From Hymenobacter rubripertinctus (GTDB lineage: Bacteria > Bacteroidota > Bacteroidia > Cytophagales > Hymenobacteraceae): a stretch of 39,305 nucleotides of DNA. Position numbers and translations under genes: made by a program. The DNA is taken from assembly GCF_003583925.1 (NCBI RefSeq), contig NZ_QYCN01000036.1, forward strand, positions 1-39,305, read 5' to 3'. The notes below the pieces were generated by a model. It was given only the letters and a program-made list of their open reading frames with translations, did no database searches and had not been told where the DNA came from. Of this stretch, positions 7,520 through 15,797 are shown one piece after another. Numbering within the stretch: position 1 is the stretch's first letter; each line of letters begins with the position of its first letter.

Positions 7520-9865
7520 ATGACACTACGATTTTTATTGCTGGCTTTCTTTATCGGGTTTGGCTGCCTGCTGCCGGCGGCGGCCCGGGCGCAGGCCCGC
7601 TACGTGCTCAGCGGCCTGGTGCGGGCCACCGGCACGGCCGAAACGCTGCCCGGGGCCACGGTGGCCGTGCCGGCCCTGGGGCTGGGGGCCACCGCCGACG
7701 CCCGGGGCGCGTATTCGCTGACCCTGCCGGCCGGCCGCTACCAGGTGGTGGTGTCCTTTATCGGCTATGAAAGCCAGGCCCGCGAGCTGAACCTGACCCG
7801 CGACCAGCGCCAGAATTTTCAGCTGGCCGCCGCTGGCAACCAGCTGGGGGAGGTAGTGGTGCAGGGCACCGGTACGCTGGCCCAGAAGCTCCAGACCACC
7901 CAGATGAGCGTGGAGCGCCTGACGGCCAAGGAGGCCAAGCTGCTGCCGGCCCTGTTCGGGGAAGTAGACATTTTGAAAACCCTCCAGCTCAAGCCCGGCG
8001 TGCAGAGCGGCGGCGAGGGCACCAGCGGCCTGTTCGTGCGCGGGGGCTCGGCTGACCAGAACCTGGTGCTGCTCGACGACGCGCTGGTGTACAACCCCAG
8101 CCATTTGTTCGGGCTGTTTTCGGTCTTCAACCCCGATGCCGTGCAGTCGGTGGATTTGTACAAGGGTGGGTTTCCGGCCCAGTACGGCGGGCGCCTCTCG
8201 TCGGTAGTGGATGTGAAGCTGCGCCCCGGCAACGCTGAGAAGTTTACCACCAGCGGCGGTATCGGCCTGATTTCGTCCCGCCTGACGCTGGAAGGCCCTA
8301 TCAAGAAGGGCAAGGGCGCGTTCCTGCTCTCGGGCCGCCGCACCTACTTCGACATTTTCACCCGCCAGATCAACAAGCTCAACGAGGGCAAGCCCGACTC
8401 CAACCCCATCCCCGACTACTACTTCTACGACCTCAACGCCAAGGCCAACTACAAGCTCGGCGACAAGGACGAGGTGTTTCTGTCGGGCTACCTGGGCCAT
8501 GACGTATTCGGCTTCAACTCCACCAACGGCTTCAACTTCGACTTCAGCTGGGGCAACAAGGTGGCGGCCCTGCGCTGGAGCCATCAGTTCAACCAGCGCC
8601 TGTTTCTGAACACCAGCGCCTCCTACACCGGCTACGCGTACAGCATCAGCAACCGGCTCGACCAGTTCGCCTTCAACCTCTCGTCCGATATTCAGGACTT
8701 CACCCTGCGCTCCGACCTCGATTACCGGCCCAACGACCGGCACACGCTGCGCTTCGGCGTCACGGGCACCGACCACCGCTTCGGTACGGGCCGCCTGCGG
8801 GCCGGCTCCGAGGACGGCCGCCTGAGCCTGGGCTCCGACATCACCTATTACGGCCGGGAAGGGGCCGTGTACGCCTCCGACATCTACAAGCCCTCCGACA
8901 AATGGCAGTTCGAGTACGGGCTGCGGGCCTCGGGCTTCCAGTCGGGCCAGGACCAGTTCGGCGGCCTGGAGCCCCGGGCGGCGGCGCGCTACTCGCTCAC
9001 GCCCAACGTGTCGCTCAAGGGCAGCTACGCCCTCATGTACCAGTACGTGCACCTGGTTACGAACTCCGGGGCCTCCCTGCCCACCGACATCTGGTACCCC
9101 TCGCGCCAGTCGGTGAAGCCCCAGCGCAGCCAGCAGGTGGCGGCGGGCGTGAGCTGGCTGCTCGGCGACGGGCGCTACCTGCTCACCAACGAAGTGTACT
9201 ACAAGTGGGCCCAGCGCCAGATCGACTTCAAGGATGGCGCTCAGCTGTTCGTGAACCCCGACCTGGATTCGGAATTTCTGTTCGGCAAGGGCTGGGCCTA
9301 CGGCAACGAAATCTACCTGGAGAAAAAGCAGGGCCGCACCACCGGCTGGATCGGCTACACGCTGGCCTGGACCAAGCGGCAGTTTCCGGCCCAGCGCGGC
9401 ACCTCGGGCATCAACAACGGCAACACCTTCTACCCCACCTACGACCGGCGCCACAACCTGACGGTAGTGGTGCTGCACAGCCTCTCGGAGCGGGTGAAGC
9501 TCACGGGCTCGTTCGTGTACAGCTCGGGCCAGGCCACTACCCTGCCCCTGGGCCGGTTTCTGTTTCAGGATGTGTACGGGGCCGATGTCTCGGCTGTGCC
9601 CATCTACCCCCAGCGCAACACCTACCGCCTGGCCCCCTACCACCGCCTCGATTTGGGCGTCGTGTGGCAGCTGCGGCCCAACCGCTGGATTCCCGAATCC
9701 GACCTGACCTTCAGCGTGTACAACGCTTACAGCCGCCGCAACCCCTACTTCGTGTACTTCGATCAGGTGAAGGACTCCCAGACCAAGCAGGTAACCAGCT
9801 ACCGGGCCCGGCAGGTATCCTTGTTTCCGGTGATTCCATCGGTGACCTACAACTTCAAATTCTAA
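7520..9865 (+). CDS. TonB-dependent outer-membrane receptor with CarboxypepD_reg-like domain
   Basis: 781 residues. A Sec signal ends at ARAQ (about residue 25). A CarboxypepD_reg-like beta-sandwich follows at about 29-108 (SGLV...LPGATV, GAYSLTLPAGRYQVVVSFIGY). Next is a plug domain with LKTLQLKPGVQS, GLFVRGGSADQNLVLLDD and YGGRLSSVVDVK at about 145-235, then a long beta-barrel ending in an aromatic residue (NFKF). It is shorter than SusC proteins and has no SusD partner. It belongs to the smaller group paired with DUF4249 lipoproteins, as here, nine bases downstream. The substrate is unknown. TonB-dependent uptake energised from the inner membrane is the family role. Confidence 0.9.
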   Translation: MTLRFLLLAFFIGFGCLLPAAARAQARYVLSGLVRATGTAETLPGATVAVPALGLGATADARGAYSLTLPAGRYQVVVSFIGYESQARELNLTRDQRQNFQLAAAGNQLGEVVVQGTGTLAQKLQTTQMSVERLTAKEAKLLPALFGEVDILKTLQLKPGVQSGGEGTSGLFVRGGSADQNLVLLDDALVYNPSHLFGLFSVFNPDAVQSVDLYKGGFPAQYGGRLSSVVDVKLRPGNAEKFTTSGGIGLISSRLTLEGPIKKGKGAFLLSGRRTYFDIFTRQINKLNEGKPDSNPIPDYYFYDLNAKANYKLGDKDEVFLSGYLGHDVFGFNSTNGFNFDFSWGNKVAALRWSHQFNQRLFLNTSASYTGYAYSISNRLDQFAFNLSSDIQDFTLRSDLDYRPNDRHTLRFGVTGTDHRFGTGRLRAGSEDGRLSLGSDITYYGREGAVYASDIYKPSDKWQFEYGLRASGFQSGQDQFGGLEPRAAARYSLTPNVSLKGSYALMYQYVHLVTNSGASLPTDIWYPSRQSVKPQRSQQVAAGVSWLLGDGRYLLTNEVYYKWAQRQIDFKDGAQLFVNPDLDSEFLFGKGWAYGNEIYLEKKQGRTTGWIGYTLAWTKRQFPAQRGTSGINNGNTFYPTYDRRHNLTVVVLHSLSERVKLTGSFVYSSGQATTLPLGRFLFQDVYGADVSAVPIYPQRNTYRLAPYHRLDLGVVWQLRPNRWIPESDLTFSVYNAYSRRNPYFVYFDQVKDSQTKQVTSYRARQVSLFPVIPSVTYNFKF

Positions 9866-9874
9866 GCGCGGATT

Positions 9875-10741
9875 ATGCGGATTGCTTCGATTTCGCGGAT
9901 TTTGGACACGTTGCCGGCCCGTCTGAACGGGCGGACGGCGCTGGCGGTAGCAGCCGGCGCGCTGCTGGCGGGCTGCGGCTTGCAGCAGGATATTGATGTG
10001 GTGCTGCCCGCCTACCCTCCCCAGCTGGTGGTGGAGGCCTACCTCGAAAACGGGCAGATTCCCCACCTCACCGTTTCCGAATCGGTGGACTACCTGGCCC
10101 CGCCTACGCCCCAGGTGCTTACCGACGTCACGGCGACCATCATTCTGCCCGATGGCCAGCGCCAGGTGCTGCACTTCGCCCCGGGCATCGATAAGCGCAC
10201 CAACAAGGCCTATACCCACCTCGGCAGCAAACCGCTGGCCGCCCAGCCGGGCCAGACGTTCGGGCTGGAACTCGCCGACACCAAGGGCCGCCGCGTAACC
10301 GGCGCGGCCACCATGCCCGCCCGCGTGCCCATCGACACGGTGGAGTGGACGTTTAACGACCTGCCCGAGGAGCAGCGCCGGGCCTACGTGCTCATGCGCT
10401 TCCGCGACCCGACTACGCCCCTGGACTACTACCGCTTCCAGATTCACCGCCGCCGCGTAACCAAGAACCCCGAGGTGGAATACACCGTGGAGGACCGGCT
10501 CAACAACGGCGCGGAGTACAGCCTGGGCACCAGCTACGAGTTCCAGCGCAACGATACGCTGGTCGTGAGCCTCTACCACCTCGACCAGCCCTATTTTCAG
10601 TTTTTGCAGTCGGTGCAGGATGCGCGCAATGCCAACGGGAACCCGTTCGGGCAGCCCTCCGCCATCAAGAGCACCGTGCAAGGCGGGCTGGGCATCTTCA
10701 CCATCCTCAGCTACGAGCGCCGGCAGGTGATGGTGAAGTAA
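9875..10741 (+). CDS. DUF4249 lipoprotein
   Basis: 288 residues. The N-terminus has a hydrophobic stretch with a lipobox LLAGC near residue 34, preceded by an unusually long basic lead. A mature domain begins with LVVEAYLENGQIPHLTVSES, the hallmark of DUF4249. The family is confined largely to Bacteroidota and is nearly always encoded next to a TonB receptor of the type directly upstream. The two genes are nine bases apart and surely co-transcribed. It is presumed to be a surface or periplasmic lipoprotein aiding the receptor, but its ligand is not known. A strong hairpin follows. Confidence 0.85.
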   Translation: MRIASISRILDTLPARLNGRTALAVAAGALLAGCGLQQDIDVVLPAYPPQLVVEAYLENGQIPHLTVSESVDYLAPPTPQVLTDVTATIILPDGQRQVLHFAPGIDKRTNKAYTHLGSKPLAAQPGQTFGLELADTKGRRVTGAATMPARVPIDTVEWTFNDLPEEQRRAYVLMRFRDPTTPLDYYRFQIHRRRVTKNPEVEYTVEDRLNNGAEYSLGTSYEFQRNDTLVVSLYHLDQPYFQFLQSVQDARNANGNPFGQPSAIKSTVQGGLGIFTILSYERRQVMVK

Positions 10742-10796
10742 GCGGCCGGCCCGGCTCTTGCCGGCAATTCGGAACGGTGCTGGAGGTGGCGTTGGG

Positions 10797-10842
10797 GCAA
10801 CGGGCTGCGGGCGGGCTGTTTCTGCCCGCCCCCGCCCGTTGC
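10797..10842 (+). terminator. hairpin ending the receptor operon
   Basis: A GC-rich inverted repeat with arms GCAACGGGC... and ...GCCCGTTGC, one small mismatch patch in the middle and a loop near CTGTTTCT. It has no T-run. It lies 55 bases after the DUF4249 stop. Confidence 0.5.
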
Positions 10843-10869
10843 AACCTTCCGCAGCGGCCTGGTATCTTG
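10839..10869 (+). promoter_or_regulatory. candidate promoter for the small lipoprotein
   Basis: TTGC at 10839-10842 is followed after 19 bases by TATCTTGG at 10862-10869. This is a near match to TTG-N19-TAnnTTTG, 32 bases upstream of the ATG at 10902. Confidence 0.4.
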
Positions 10870-10901
10870 GGGGCGGTATTCACCTTATCTCCTTTCCCTC
10901 T

Positions 10902-11330
10902 ATGAACCGCTTACGCTTTTTATTCCCTCTGCTGCTTGTGCTCCTGCTGGGCACGGTGGCCAGCAGCTGCTCCAAAGACGATGGCGCCCTGACCGGGTCC
11001 TTGCTCAAGGCCAAGCTCGTCCAGAAGTGGCAGCTGGACGAGCTCTCCCTGGATGGCCAGGTAACCGACAGCGGCGCGGCCATCAAGGACCGTTACACGC
11101 TGCTTTTCCGCGCCGACGGCACCTACGTGCAAACCCTGATGGCCGATGGCACCCAGTACACCGGCTCCTGGAAATTCAACGAGGGCGACGTGGTGACGCT
11201 CCAGCTCACCGACCACAAAGGCAACTCACGCCAGTACATGGTCAGCACACTCACCGAAAAGGAGCTGCGCTACGGAGCAACCAACACCAACGGCAAACTT
11301 CAGGAATGGCGTTTTAGCAGCACGCTTTAA
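10902..11330 (+). CDS. small lipocalin-like lipoprotein
   Basis: 142 residues. MNRLRFLFPLLLVLLLGTVA leads to a lipobox VASSC with Cys at about residue 24. A beta-rich domain follows with KWQLDEL, YTLLFRADGTY, GSWKFNEGDVVTLQL and LRYGATNTNG. This layout (threshold length, W-x-L opening, G-x-W central strand) is typical of the lipocalin-like / DUF4923-type lipoproteins of Bacteroidota. The precise family is uncertain. The start is chosen by the signal peptide, and a longer in-frame version from 10758 is rejected. Its stop codon overlaps the edge of a palindromic element. Confidence 0.7.
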   Translation: MNRLRFLFPLLLVLLLGTVASSCSKDDGALTGSLLKAKLVQKWQLDELSLDGQVTDSGAAIKDRYTLLFRADGTYVQTLMADGTQYTGSWKFNEGDVVTLQLTDHKGNSRQYMVSTLTEKELRYGATNTNGKLQEWRFSSTL

Positions 11331-11503
11331 GAGAGTGTGAGGACTTGGTTAAAGGCACTCTTTAAACCCATCAAAATACTCATGCTTGATCTGGCTTCCG
11401 CTCCTCGAGGCGTTTTTACCGCTTCGAGGAGGTAAAATGTCCGATAAAGATGTTTCGACAAACGCAGTATCATCGCCTTTTGCATGAAGCATCCACACGC
11501 TCT
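11330..11503. repeat. MITE-like or IS-remnant element, 174 bp
   Basis: The ends are imperfect inverted repeats: AGAGAGTGTG at 11330 and CACACGCTCT at 11494-11503, nine of ten matching. A hairpin of 12 bp with a T-rich loop (11401-11431) lies inside and may terminate the two converging genes on either side. There is no intact gene inside. A short minus-strand frame (KHLYRTFYLLEAVKTPRG...) could be residual transposase but is not recognised. Confidence 0.4.
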
Positions 11504-11517
11504 AGGGCCAGTGGAGC

Positions 11518-12153
11518 CTAATAGCCCTTGTTTTTGAGCAGCCACTCCTGCATCTCCTTGATTTCCATCATCTGCGAATCAATAATCTGCTGGCCCAGGG
11601 CCTTGGTTTCCGCATGCCGGCCCAAATCCAGAATGGCCTGGGAGGTTTCGATGGCACTCTGGTGGTGGTCCTGCATCAACTGGGCGAAGTCGCGGTCGGT
11701 GTTGCCGGTAATCACGCGCAGGTCGTTGGCGCGCATCATCTTCTCCATGGCCATCTTCTGGCGTGCATTGAATGCCGGTACAAGCGGCGTTTCGATTTTG
11801 TGGCCGGCCAGGAACGTGTTGAAGCGGGCAATTTCGGCTTTCTGGGCGGCAATGATGCGGGTGGCCAGGTCGCGCATCTGCGGGTCTTTGCCGTCTTTGA
11901 GCTCCAGCTCCGACATATCGATGGCTCCTTGGTGGTGCATCACCATCATCATGGAGTAATCCTGGTCGGGGTCCTGGGTTTTGGGCATGGCATCCATCTT
12001 TTTCATCATGTCGTGCATGATGCTCATCATGGCGTTCTGGTCGTGGGCCTGCACTGCCAGGCTATCGGAATCGTCCTTGCTGCACGAGGCGGTGAGGAGC
12101 GATGCGGAGGCCAGGGCCAGGGCCAGCAGGGGAAGGCGGAAGAGCTTTTTCAT
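11518..12153 (-). CDS. DUF305 lipoprotein
   Basis: 211 residues with a signal ending in the lipobox LTASC (Cys 24). Two DUF305 halves follow, each with the family's His/Met-rich core: MMMVMHHQGAIDMSELEL in the first and LMQDHHQSAIETSQAIL in the second. DUF305 folds as a ferritin-like helical bundle and its genes often sit in copper-resistance clusters. Many Met and His residues (MMSIMHDMMKKMDAM before the domain) suggest Cu(I) or Ag(I) binding in the periplasm, but this is inference. It lies downstream of the copA, cupredoxin, HMA-AraC genes on the same strand, after a 97-base gap carrying a possible operator, so it may have its own promoter. Confidence 0.85.
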   Translation of the reverse strand: MKKLFRLPLLALALASASLLTASCSKDDSDSLAVQAHDQNAMMSIMHDMMKKMDAMPKTQDPDQDYSMMMVMHHQGAIDMSELELKDGKDPQMRDLATRIIAAQKAEIARFNTFLAGHKIETPLVPAFNARQKMAMEKMMRANDLRVITGNTDRDFAQLMQDHHQSAIETSQAILDLGRHAETKALGQQIIDSQMMEIKEMQEWLLKNKGY

Positions 12154-12234
12154 AGAATCAGGTCTGGGAAGGCGATTTTTTAAGGGTTAGAACGGGCCAC
12201 CTGCCCCCAGGATTTCTACTAGCGAAGGGCCGCC

Positions 12235-12245
12235 TTGCATAATTT
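12235..12245 (-). promoter_or_regulatory. shared motif AAATTATGCAA upstream of DUF305
   Basis: AAATTATGCAA on the minus strand, 81 bases upstream of the DUF305 lipoprotein start. The same 11 bases lie upstream of copA (15719-15729), and a 10/11 match lies at 25591-25601. It is a candidate operator for the HMA-AraC regulators. Confidence 0.4.
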
Positions 12246-12250
12246 CCGGC

Positions 12251-12886
12251 CTAAATCAGCGAGTCCAGACTGCGGCGGGCGGGTGAGGCCGGGCCTGCCT
12301 TCTGAAATTCGGTGGGCGTGAGACCCGTCACCTGCCGGAACTGCCGCGAGAGGTGGGCCGGGCTGCTATAGCCCAGTTGGCGGGCCACCTCGGCCATAGG
12401 CAACTCGGCGTAGCCAATCAGCTCCTTGGCCCGCTCCACTTTCTGGCGAATGATGAATTTTTCCACCGTCAGGCCTTCGGAAGCCGAGAACAGGTGCGAC
12501 AGGTAATGATAGTCCTTTGCCAGGTGCTCGACCAGGTAATCGGAATAATTGAGCAGGCGCGGGCCAGGCGGGGGATAGTGAATCAGGGCCACCAGCAAGG
12601 TTTTGATGCGTTCCACGAGCTGGTCGCGCGGGTCCTCCAGCAGCTCAAACCCCGCATCCCGCAAGCGGTGCCGGATGGCGGCCCAGTCGGGGTCGGTGCC
12701 AGCGGGCATCGATACGTCGGCCTCACCCAGGGCCACGCGGTGCACCCGCAGGCCCAGGGCCACCAGGTCTTCGCCCACCACCCGGATACACTGGGGGCAG
12801 ACCATGTTCTTGATCAGCAACCGGTGCGTGCCGGGCGGCGGCAATACGTGGCCAATGCTGACGTCGGTTTTCAGGGGATGCGCCAT
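12251..12886 (-). CDS. AraC-family regulator with N-terminal HMA-like metal-sensing domain
   Basis: 211 residues. Residues about 21-90 look like a heavy-metal-associated (ferredoxin-like) domain: HRLLIKNMVCPQCIRVV, with Cys 30 and Cys 33 where CopZ has CxxC, then a LGLRVHRVALGEADV strand and DAGFELLED. The C-terminal 95 residues are a typical AraC DNA-binding pair of helix-turn-helices (KVERAKELIGYAELPMAEVARQLGYSSPAHLSRQFRQVTGLTPTEF). The likely role is a cytoplasmic transcription factor sensing Cu(I) or a similar thiophilic metal. Its ATG shares one base with the stop of the upstream cupredoxin gene (TAATG), so translation is coupled and it belongs to the copA operon. A paralogue lies at 24834-25460. 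Confidence 0.85.
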   Translation of the reverse strand: MAHPLKTDVSIGHVLPPPGTHRLLIKNMVCPQCIRVVGEDLVALGLRVHRVALGEADVSMPAGTDPDWAAIRHRLRDAGFELLEDPRDQLVERIKTLLVALIHYPPPGPRLLNYSDYLVEHLAKDYHYLSHLFSASEGLTVEKFIIRQKVERAKELIGYAELPMAEVARQLGYSSPAHLSRQFRQVTGLTPTEFQKAGPASPARRSLDSLI

Positions 12887-13263
12887 TACTTCACCACCAG
12901 ACTGCCGCGCAACATGCCCATGCCGCAGGTAAACGGGAAGGTGCCGGCCGTTTCGGGCAGCAGCTCAACGAGCGTGGTTTTGAACGCCGGCAGGTCGCGG
13001 CGGATGCTGAAATCGGGCAGCAGCAGTTCCTCGGAGCAGCTGTTTTCCTCGTCGCGGTAGAAACTCAGCTGCACGGGCTTGCCGCGCTCTACCTCAATCA
13101 CGTCGGGCGAGTAGCCACCCTTCACGGTGATGGCCACTTCCTGAATGCCGCTCGACGAGGACACGGCGCTGGCCGTCTGGCGGGCTGAAAAGAAGAAGAA
13201 CCACACCACAAAGGCTGCCAGGCCCAGGCCCACAATGGTCACGATGATTTCGGAAGTATCCAT
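12886..13263 (-). CDS. membrane-anchored cupredoxin
   Basis: 125 residues. One N-terminal membrane segment (about 6-26) is followed by a Ser-rich linker and a cupredoxin domain of about 85 residues. Candidate copper ligands are Cys 76 (ENSCSEELLLPDF), Cys 113, Met 115 and Met 117 (FPFTCGMGML). The C-G-M-G-M ending is the form seen in cupredoxin_1-type proteins linked to copper ATPases in Bacteroidota. The domain should face the periplasm and accept Cu(I) delivered by CopA or hand it on. It is preceded by copA across a 76-base repeat-filled gap and overlaps the regulator gene by one base. Confidence 0.85.
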   Translation of the reverse strand: MDTSEIIVTIVGLGLAAFVVWFFFFSARQTASAVSSSSGIQEVAITVKGGYSPDVIEVERGKPVQLSFYRDEENSCSEELLLPDFSIRRDLPAFKTTLVELLPETAGTFPFTCGMGMLRGSLVVK

Positions 13264-13276
13264 ATGTTTTGAGTTG

Positions 13277-13330
13277 GTTAGCTGTTAGCTGTTAGCTGTT
13301 AGCTGTTAGCTGAAAAAACGAAAGCTGTCA
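13277..13330. repeat. tandem heptamer array between copA and the cupredoxin gene
   Basis: Five perfect copies of GTTAGCT lie at 13277-13311, followed by a related GCTGTCAGCTAATGGC stretch. The array fills the spacer between the copA stop and the cupredoxin start and directly abuts that start through TTTTGAG. Related AGCT-type repeats lie at 21503-21598 and 33640-33846. Confidence 0.8.
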
Positions 13331-13339
13331 GCTAATGGC

Positions 13340-15601
13340 TTACTCGTTGAAGCTCTTTAGCCGCAGCGAGTTGGTGAGTACCGACACCGAGCTGAGGGCC
13401 ATGGCGGCGGCGGCCAGCATGGGCGAGAGCAGGATGCCGAAGAACGGATACAGCAGCCCGGCCGCGACGGGGATGCCCAGCGTGTTGTAAATGAAGGCAA
13501 AAAACAGGTTTTGCTTGATGGTGCGGATGGTCTGACGGCTTAGCTCAATGGCCGTGACCACGCCGTGCAAATCGGAGCGCATAAGCGTGATGCCGGCCGC
13601 TTCCATCGCCACGTCGGTGCCCGAGCCCACGGCCAGGCCAATGTCGGCCTGGGCCAGGGCAGGCGCGTCGTTGATGCCGTCGCCGACCATGGCCACGGTG
13701 CGGCCCTCGGCCTGCAGGGCCTTCACTTTGCCGGCTTTGTCTTGGGGCAGCACCTCGGCAAAGTAGCGCGCAATGCCCACCTGTCCGGCTACCTGGGCGG
13801 CGGTCTGGGGGTTGTCGCCGGTCATCATCACCACCTCAATGCCCAGGGCCTGGAGCTCCTTGATGGCGGCAGCCGAGGTGTCGCGCACGGTGTCGGCCAC
13901 GCCCACCAGGCCCACGGCCTGCCCGGCCACGGCCACATATAGCACGGTGCGGGCCTGCCCCAGCAGCTGCTCGGCCTGGGCCGTCAACTCGGCTGAAAGG
14001 CTGATATCGGCCTCGGTCAGCAGGCGGTGGTTGCCGATGAGCACGGCCTGGCCCTCGACGGTGGCCGCCGCACCCTTGCCCTCTATGGCCCGGAAGCCGG
14101 TGGCGTTCAGGCGAGCTCCGCCCTGGGCATCGGCGTGGCGCACCACGGCCTCGGCCAGCGGGTGCTCGCTCTGCCGCTCCACGGCGGCTACCAGCTGCAG
14201 CAGGCGCGCACTGTCCTGGCCGGGGGCCAGGAAGTCGGTTACGGCGGGCTCGCCTTTCGTGATAGTACCGGTTTTGTCGAGCAGCACGGTATCTACTTTG
14301 TAGGCTTTTTCCAGGGCTTCGGCGTTACGGATGAGCACGCCGTGCTCGGCCCCCTTGCCGGTGCTCACCATGATGGCCGTGGGCGTGGCCAGGCCCAGCG
14401 CGCAGGGGCAGGCAATGATGAGCACGGCCACGAAGTTGACCAGCGCCAGCGGCAGACGCGTTTCGGCCGGGGCCAGATCGAACCAGAGCACAAACGTGAG
14501 GATGGCAATAACGACCACCGTGGGCACAAAAATGGCGCTTACCTTATCGGCCAGGCGCTGGATGGGAGCGCGGCTGCCCTGGGCATCTTCCACCAGCTTC
14601 ACAATCTGCGAGAGCATGGTATCGGCCCCGACTTTGGTAACCTCGAAGCGGAAGGAGCCAGTTTTATTGAGCGTGGCGCCGAACACCGGGTCGCCGGTTT
14701 TCTTTTCTACGGGCAGACTTTCGCCGGTGAGCATGGCCTCGTTGAGCGAGGACTGCCCTTCGGTGATGCGGCCATCGGTGGCGACTTTCTCGCCGGGGCG
14801 CACCACAATGATGTCGCCAAGCTGCACCTGTTCAATCGGCACATCGACCTGCTGACCGTCGGGACGCACTACGCGGGCAGTTTTGGCTTGCAGGCCCATC
14901 AGGCTGCGGATGGCGGCCGAGGTCTGGGTTTTAGCCCTCATTTCCAACACCTTGCCCAGTAGAATCAGGGCAATAATAGTGGCCGTGGTGTCGTAGTACA
15001 CCTCCGGCATCAGGCCCCGGCTGAGGAAGAAATCGGGCACGACGGTGGCGGCCAGGCTGTACAGAAAGGCCGCGCCGGTGCCCACGGCAATGAGTGTGTC
15101 CATGTTGGCGGCCCGGTGCTTGAAGCCGTTCCAGGCCGACACGTAGAACTCGCGGCCGCTGTAGAGCAGCACGGGCAGCGTGAGCAGCAGCAGCGCGTAA
15201 TTCAGCAGGGGCATGTTTACCCGCGCCATCAGGGCCGGCCAGAGCATGAGCATGCTCAGCGGCATAATGATGACGGCCAGACCCGTGGCCACCCAGAAAC
15301 GGCGTTTGAGCTTTTGGTAAGCCAGTTCCTTCTGGCGGTCGATTTCGGCGCTGCGCTCGGCCGCGCTGGTATCGGGGGCGCGCTCCAGCACGCCGTAGCC
15401 GGCATTCACTACAGCTTCCTTGAGGGTGGCGGGGCTGGCCTGGCCGGGTAGGTAGTGCACGGTGGCCTTCTCGGTGGCGAAATTGACCATGGCGCTCTGT
15501 ACGCCGGGCGCCCGGCTCAACGACTTTTCGATGGCCGACGCGCAGGAGGCACAGGTCATGCCTTCGATGTCGAGGGTTTCGGTTTTGGTAGTTGGTTCCA
15601 T
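13340..15601 (-). CDS. copA: copper-translocating P-type ATPase
   Basis: 753 residues, the usual length for a P1B-type ATPase with one N-terminal HMA domain. The metal site GMTCASC is at residues 14-20. Eight membrane helices are expected. The CPC transport motif in IACPCALGLATPT is at about 398-400, the phosphorylation loop DKTGTITKG at about 442, SEHPLAEA (the P1B HP motif) at about 480, and GDGINDAPAL at about 635. CPC with this C-terminal SSVSVLTNSLRL (Asn, and Ser/Met of helices 7-8) marks the Cu(I)/Ag(I) subgroup. It exports Cu(I) from cytoplasm to periplasm. It is the first gene of the left arm, divergent from the efflux operon. Confidence 0.95.
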   Translation of the reverse strand: MEPTTKTETLDIEGMTCASCASAIEKSLSRAPGVQSAMVNFATEKATVHYLPGQASPATLKEAVVNAGYGVLERAPDTSAAERSAEIDRQKELAYQKLKRRFWVATGLAVIIMPLSMLMLWPALMARVNMPLLNYALLLLTLPVLLYSGREFYVSAWNGFKHRAANMDTLIAVGTGAAFLYSLAATVVPDFFLSRGLMPEVYYDTTATIIALILLGKVLEMRAKTQTSAAIRSLMGLQAKTARVVRPDGQQVDVPIEQVQLGDIIVVRPGEKVATDGRITEGQSSLNEAMLTGESLPVEKKTGDPVFGATLNKTGSFRFEVTKVGADTMLSQIVKLVEDAQGSRAPIQRLADKVSAIFVPTVVVIAILTFVLWFDLAPAETRLPLALVNFVAVLIIACPCALGLATPTAIMVSTGKGAEHGVLIRNAEALEKAYKVDTVLLDKTGTITKGEPAVTDFLAPGQDSARLLQLVAAVERQSEHPLAEAVVRHADAQGGARLNATGFRAIEGKGAAATVEGQAVLIGNHRLLTEADISLSAELTAQAEQLLGQARTVLYVAVAGQAVGLVGVADTVRDTSAAAIKELQALGIEVVMMTGDNPQTAAQVAGQVGIARYFAEVLPQDKAGKVKALQAEGRTVAMVGDGINDAPALAQADIGLAVGSGTDVAMEAAGITLMRSDLHGVVTAIELSRQTIRTIKQNLFFAFIYNTLGIPVAAGLLYPFFGILLSPMLAAAAMALSSVSVLTNSLRLKSFNE

Positions 15602-15667
15602 AGAAATGCAGATTGGAGGGGGTTGTCAGGCATATCTCGCAGCAGAGAAAGCCGACGACCACTTGTA

Positions 15668-15674
15668 CAAAATA
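15668..15674 (-). promoter_or_regulatory. candidate -7 box of copA
   Basis: TATTTTG on the minus strand, 66 bases upstream of the copA start. It is one T short of TAnnTTTG. The shared AAATTATGCAA word ends 44 bases further upstream, a spacing suitable for an activator. Confidence 0.35.
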
Positions 15675-15718
15675 ACGGCTTTCCCACAGGGAAGTTGGTA
15701 CTGAATACCGCCGCAGAA

Positions 15719-15729
15719 TTGCATAATTT
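15719..15729 (-). promoter_or_regulatory. shared motif AAATTATGCAA upstream of copA
   Basis: An exact copy of the word at 12235-12245, in the same orientation relative to its gene, 117 bases upstream of the copA start. Confidence 0.4.
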
Positions 15730-15797
15730 GACGAGTTACTGGTTTTTAACTCATCCCTACATCTTACGTGTGCCCGGTGACATGGGTACTACAAGGC

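Noticed and set aside
7535..10681. A 1048-codon open frame on the minus strand opposite the TonB receptor and DUF4249 genes
   Set aside because: The translation is Gly/Val/His/Gln-rich low-complexity sequence, the usual mirror of GC-biased codons. The plus strand holds two clear families with signal peptides.
13277..13311. A CRISPR array
   Set aside because: The units are seven bases long with no spacers, and no cas gene is nearby.
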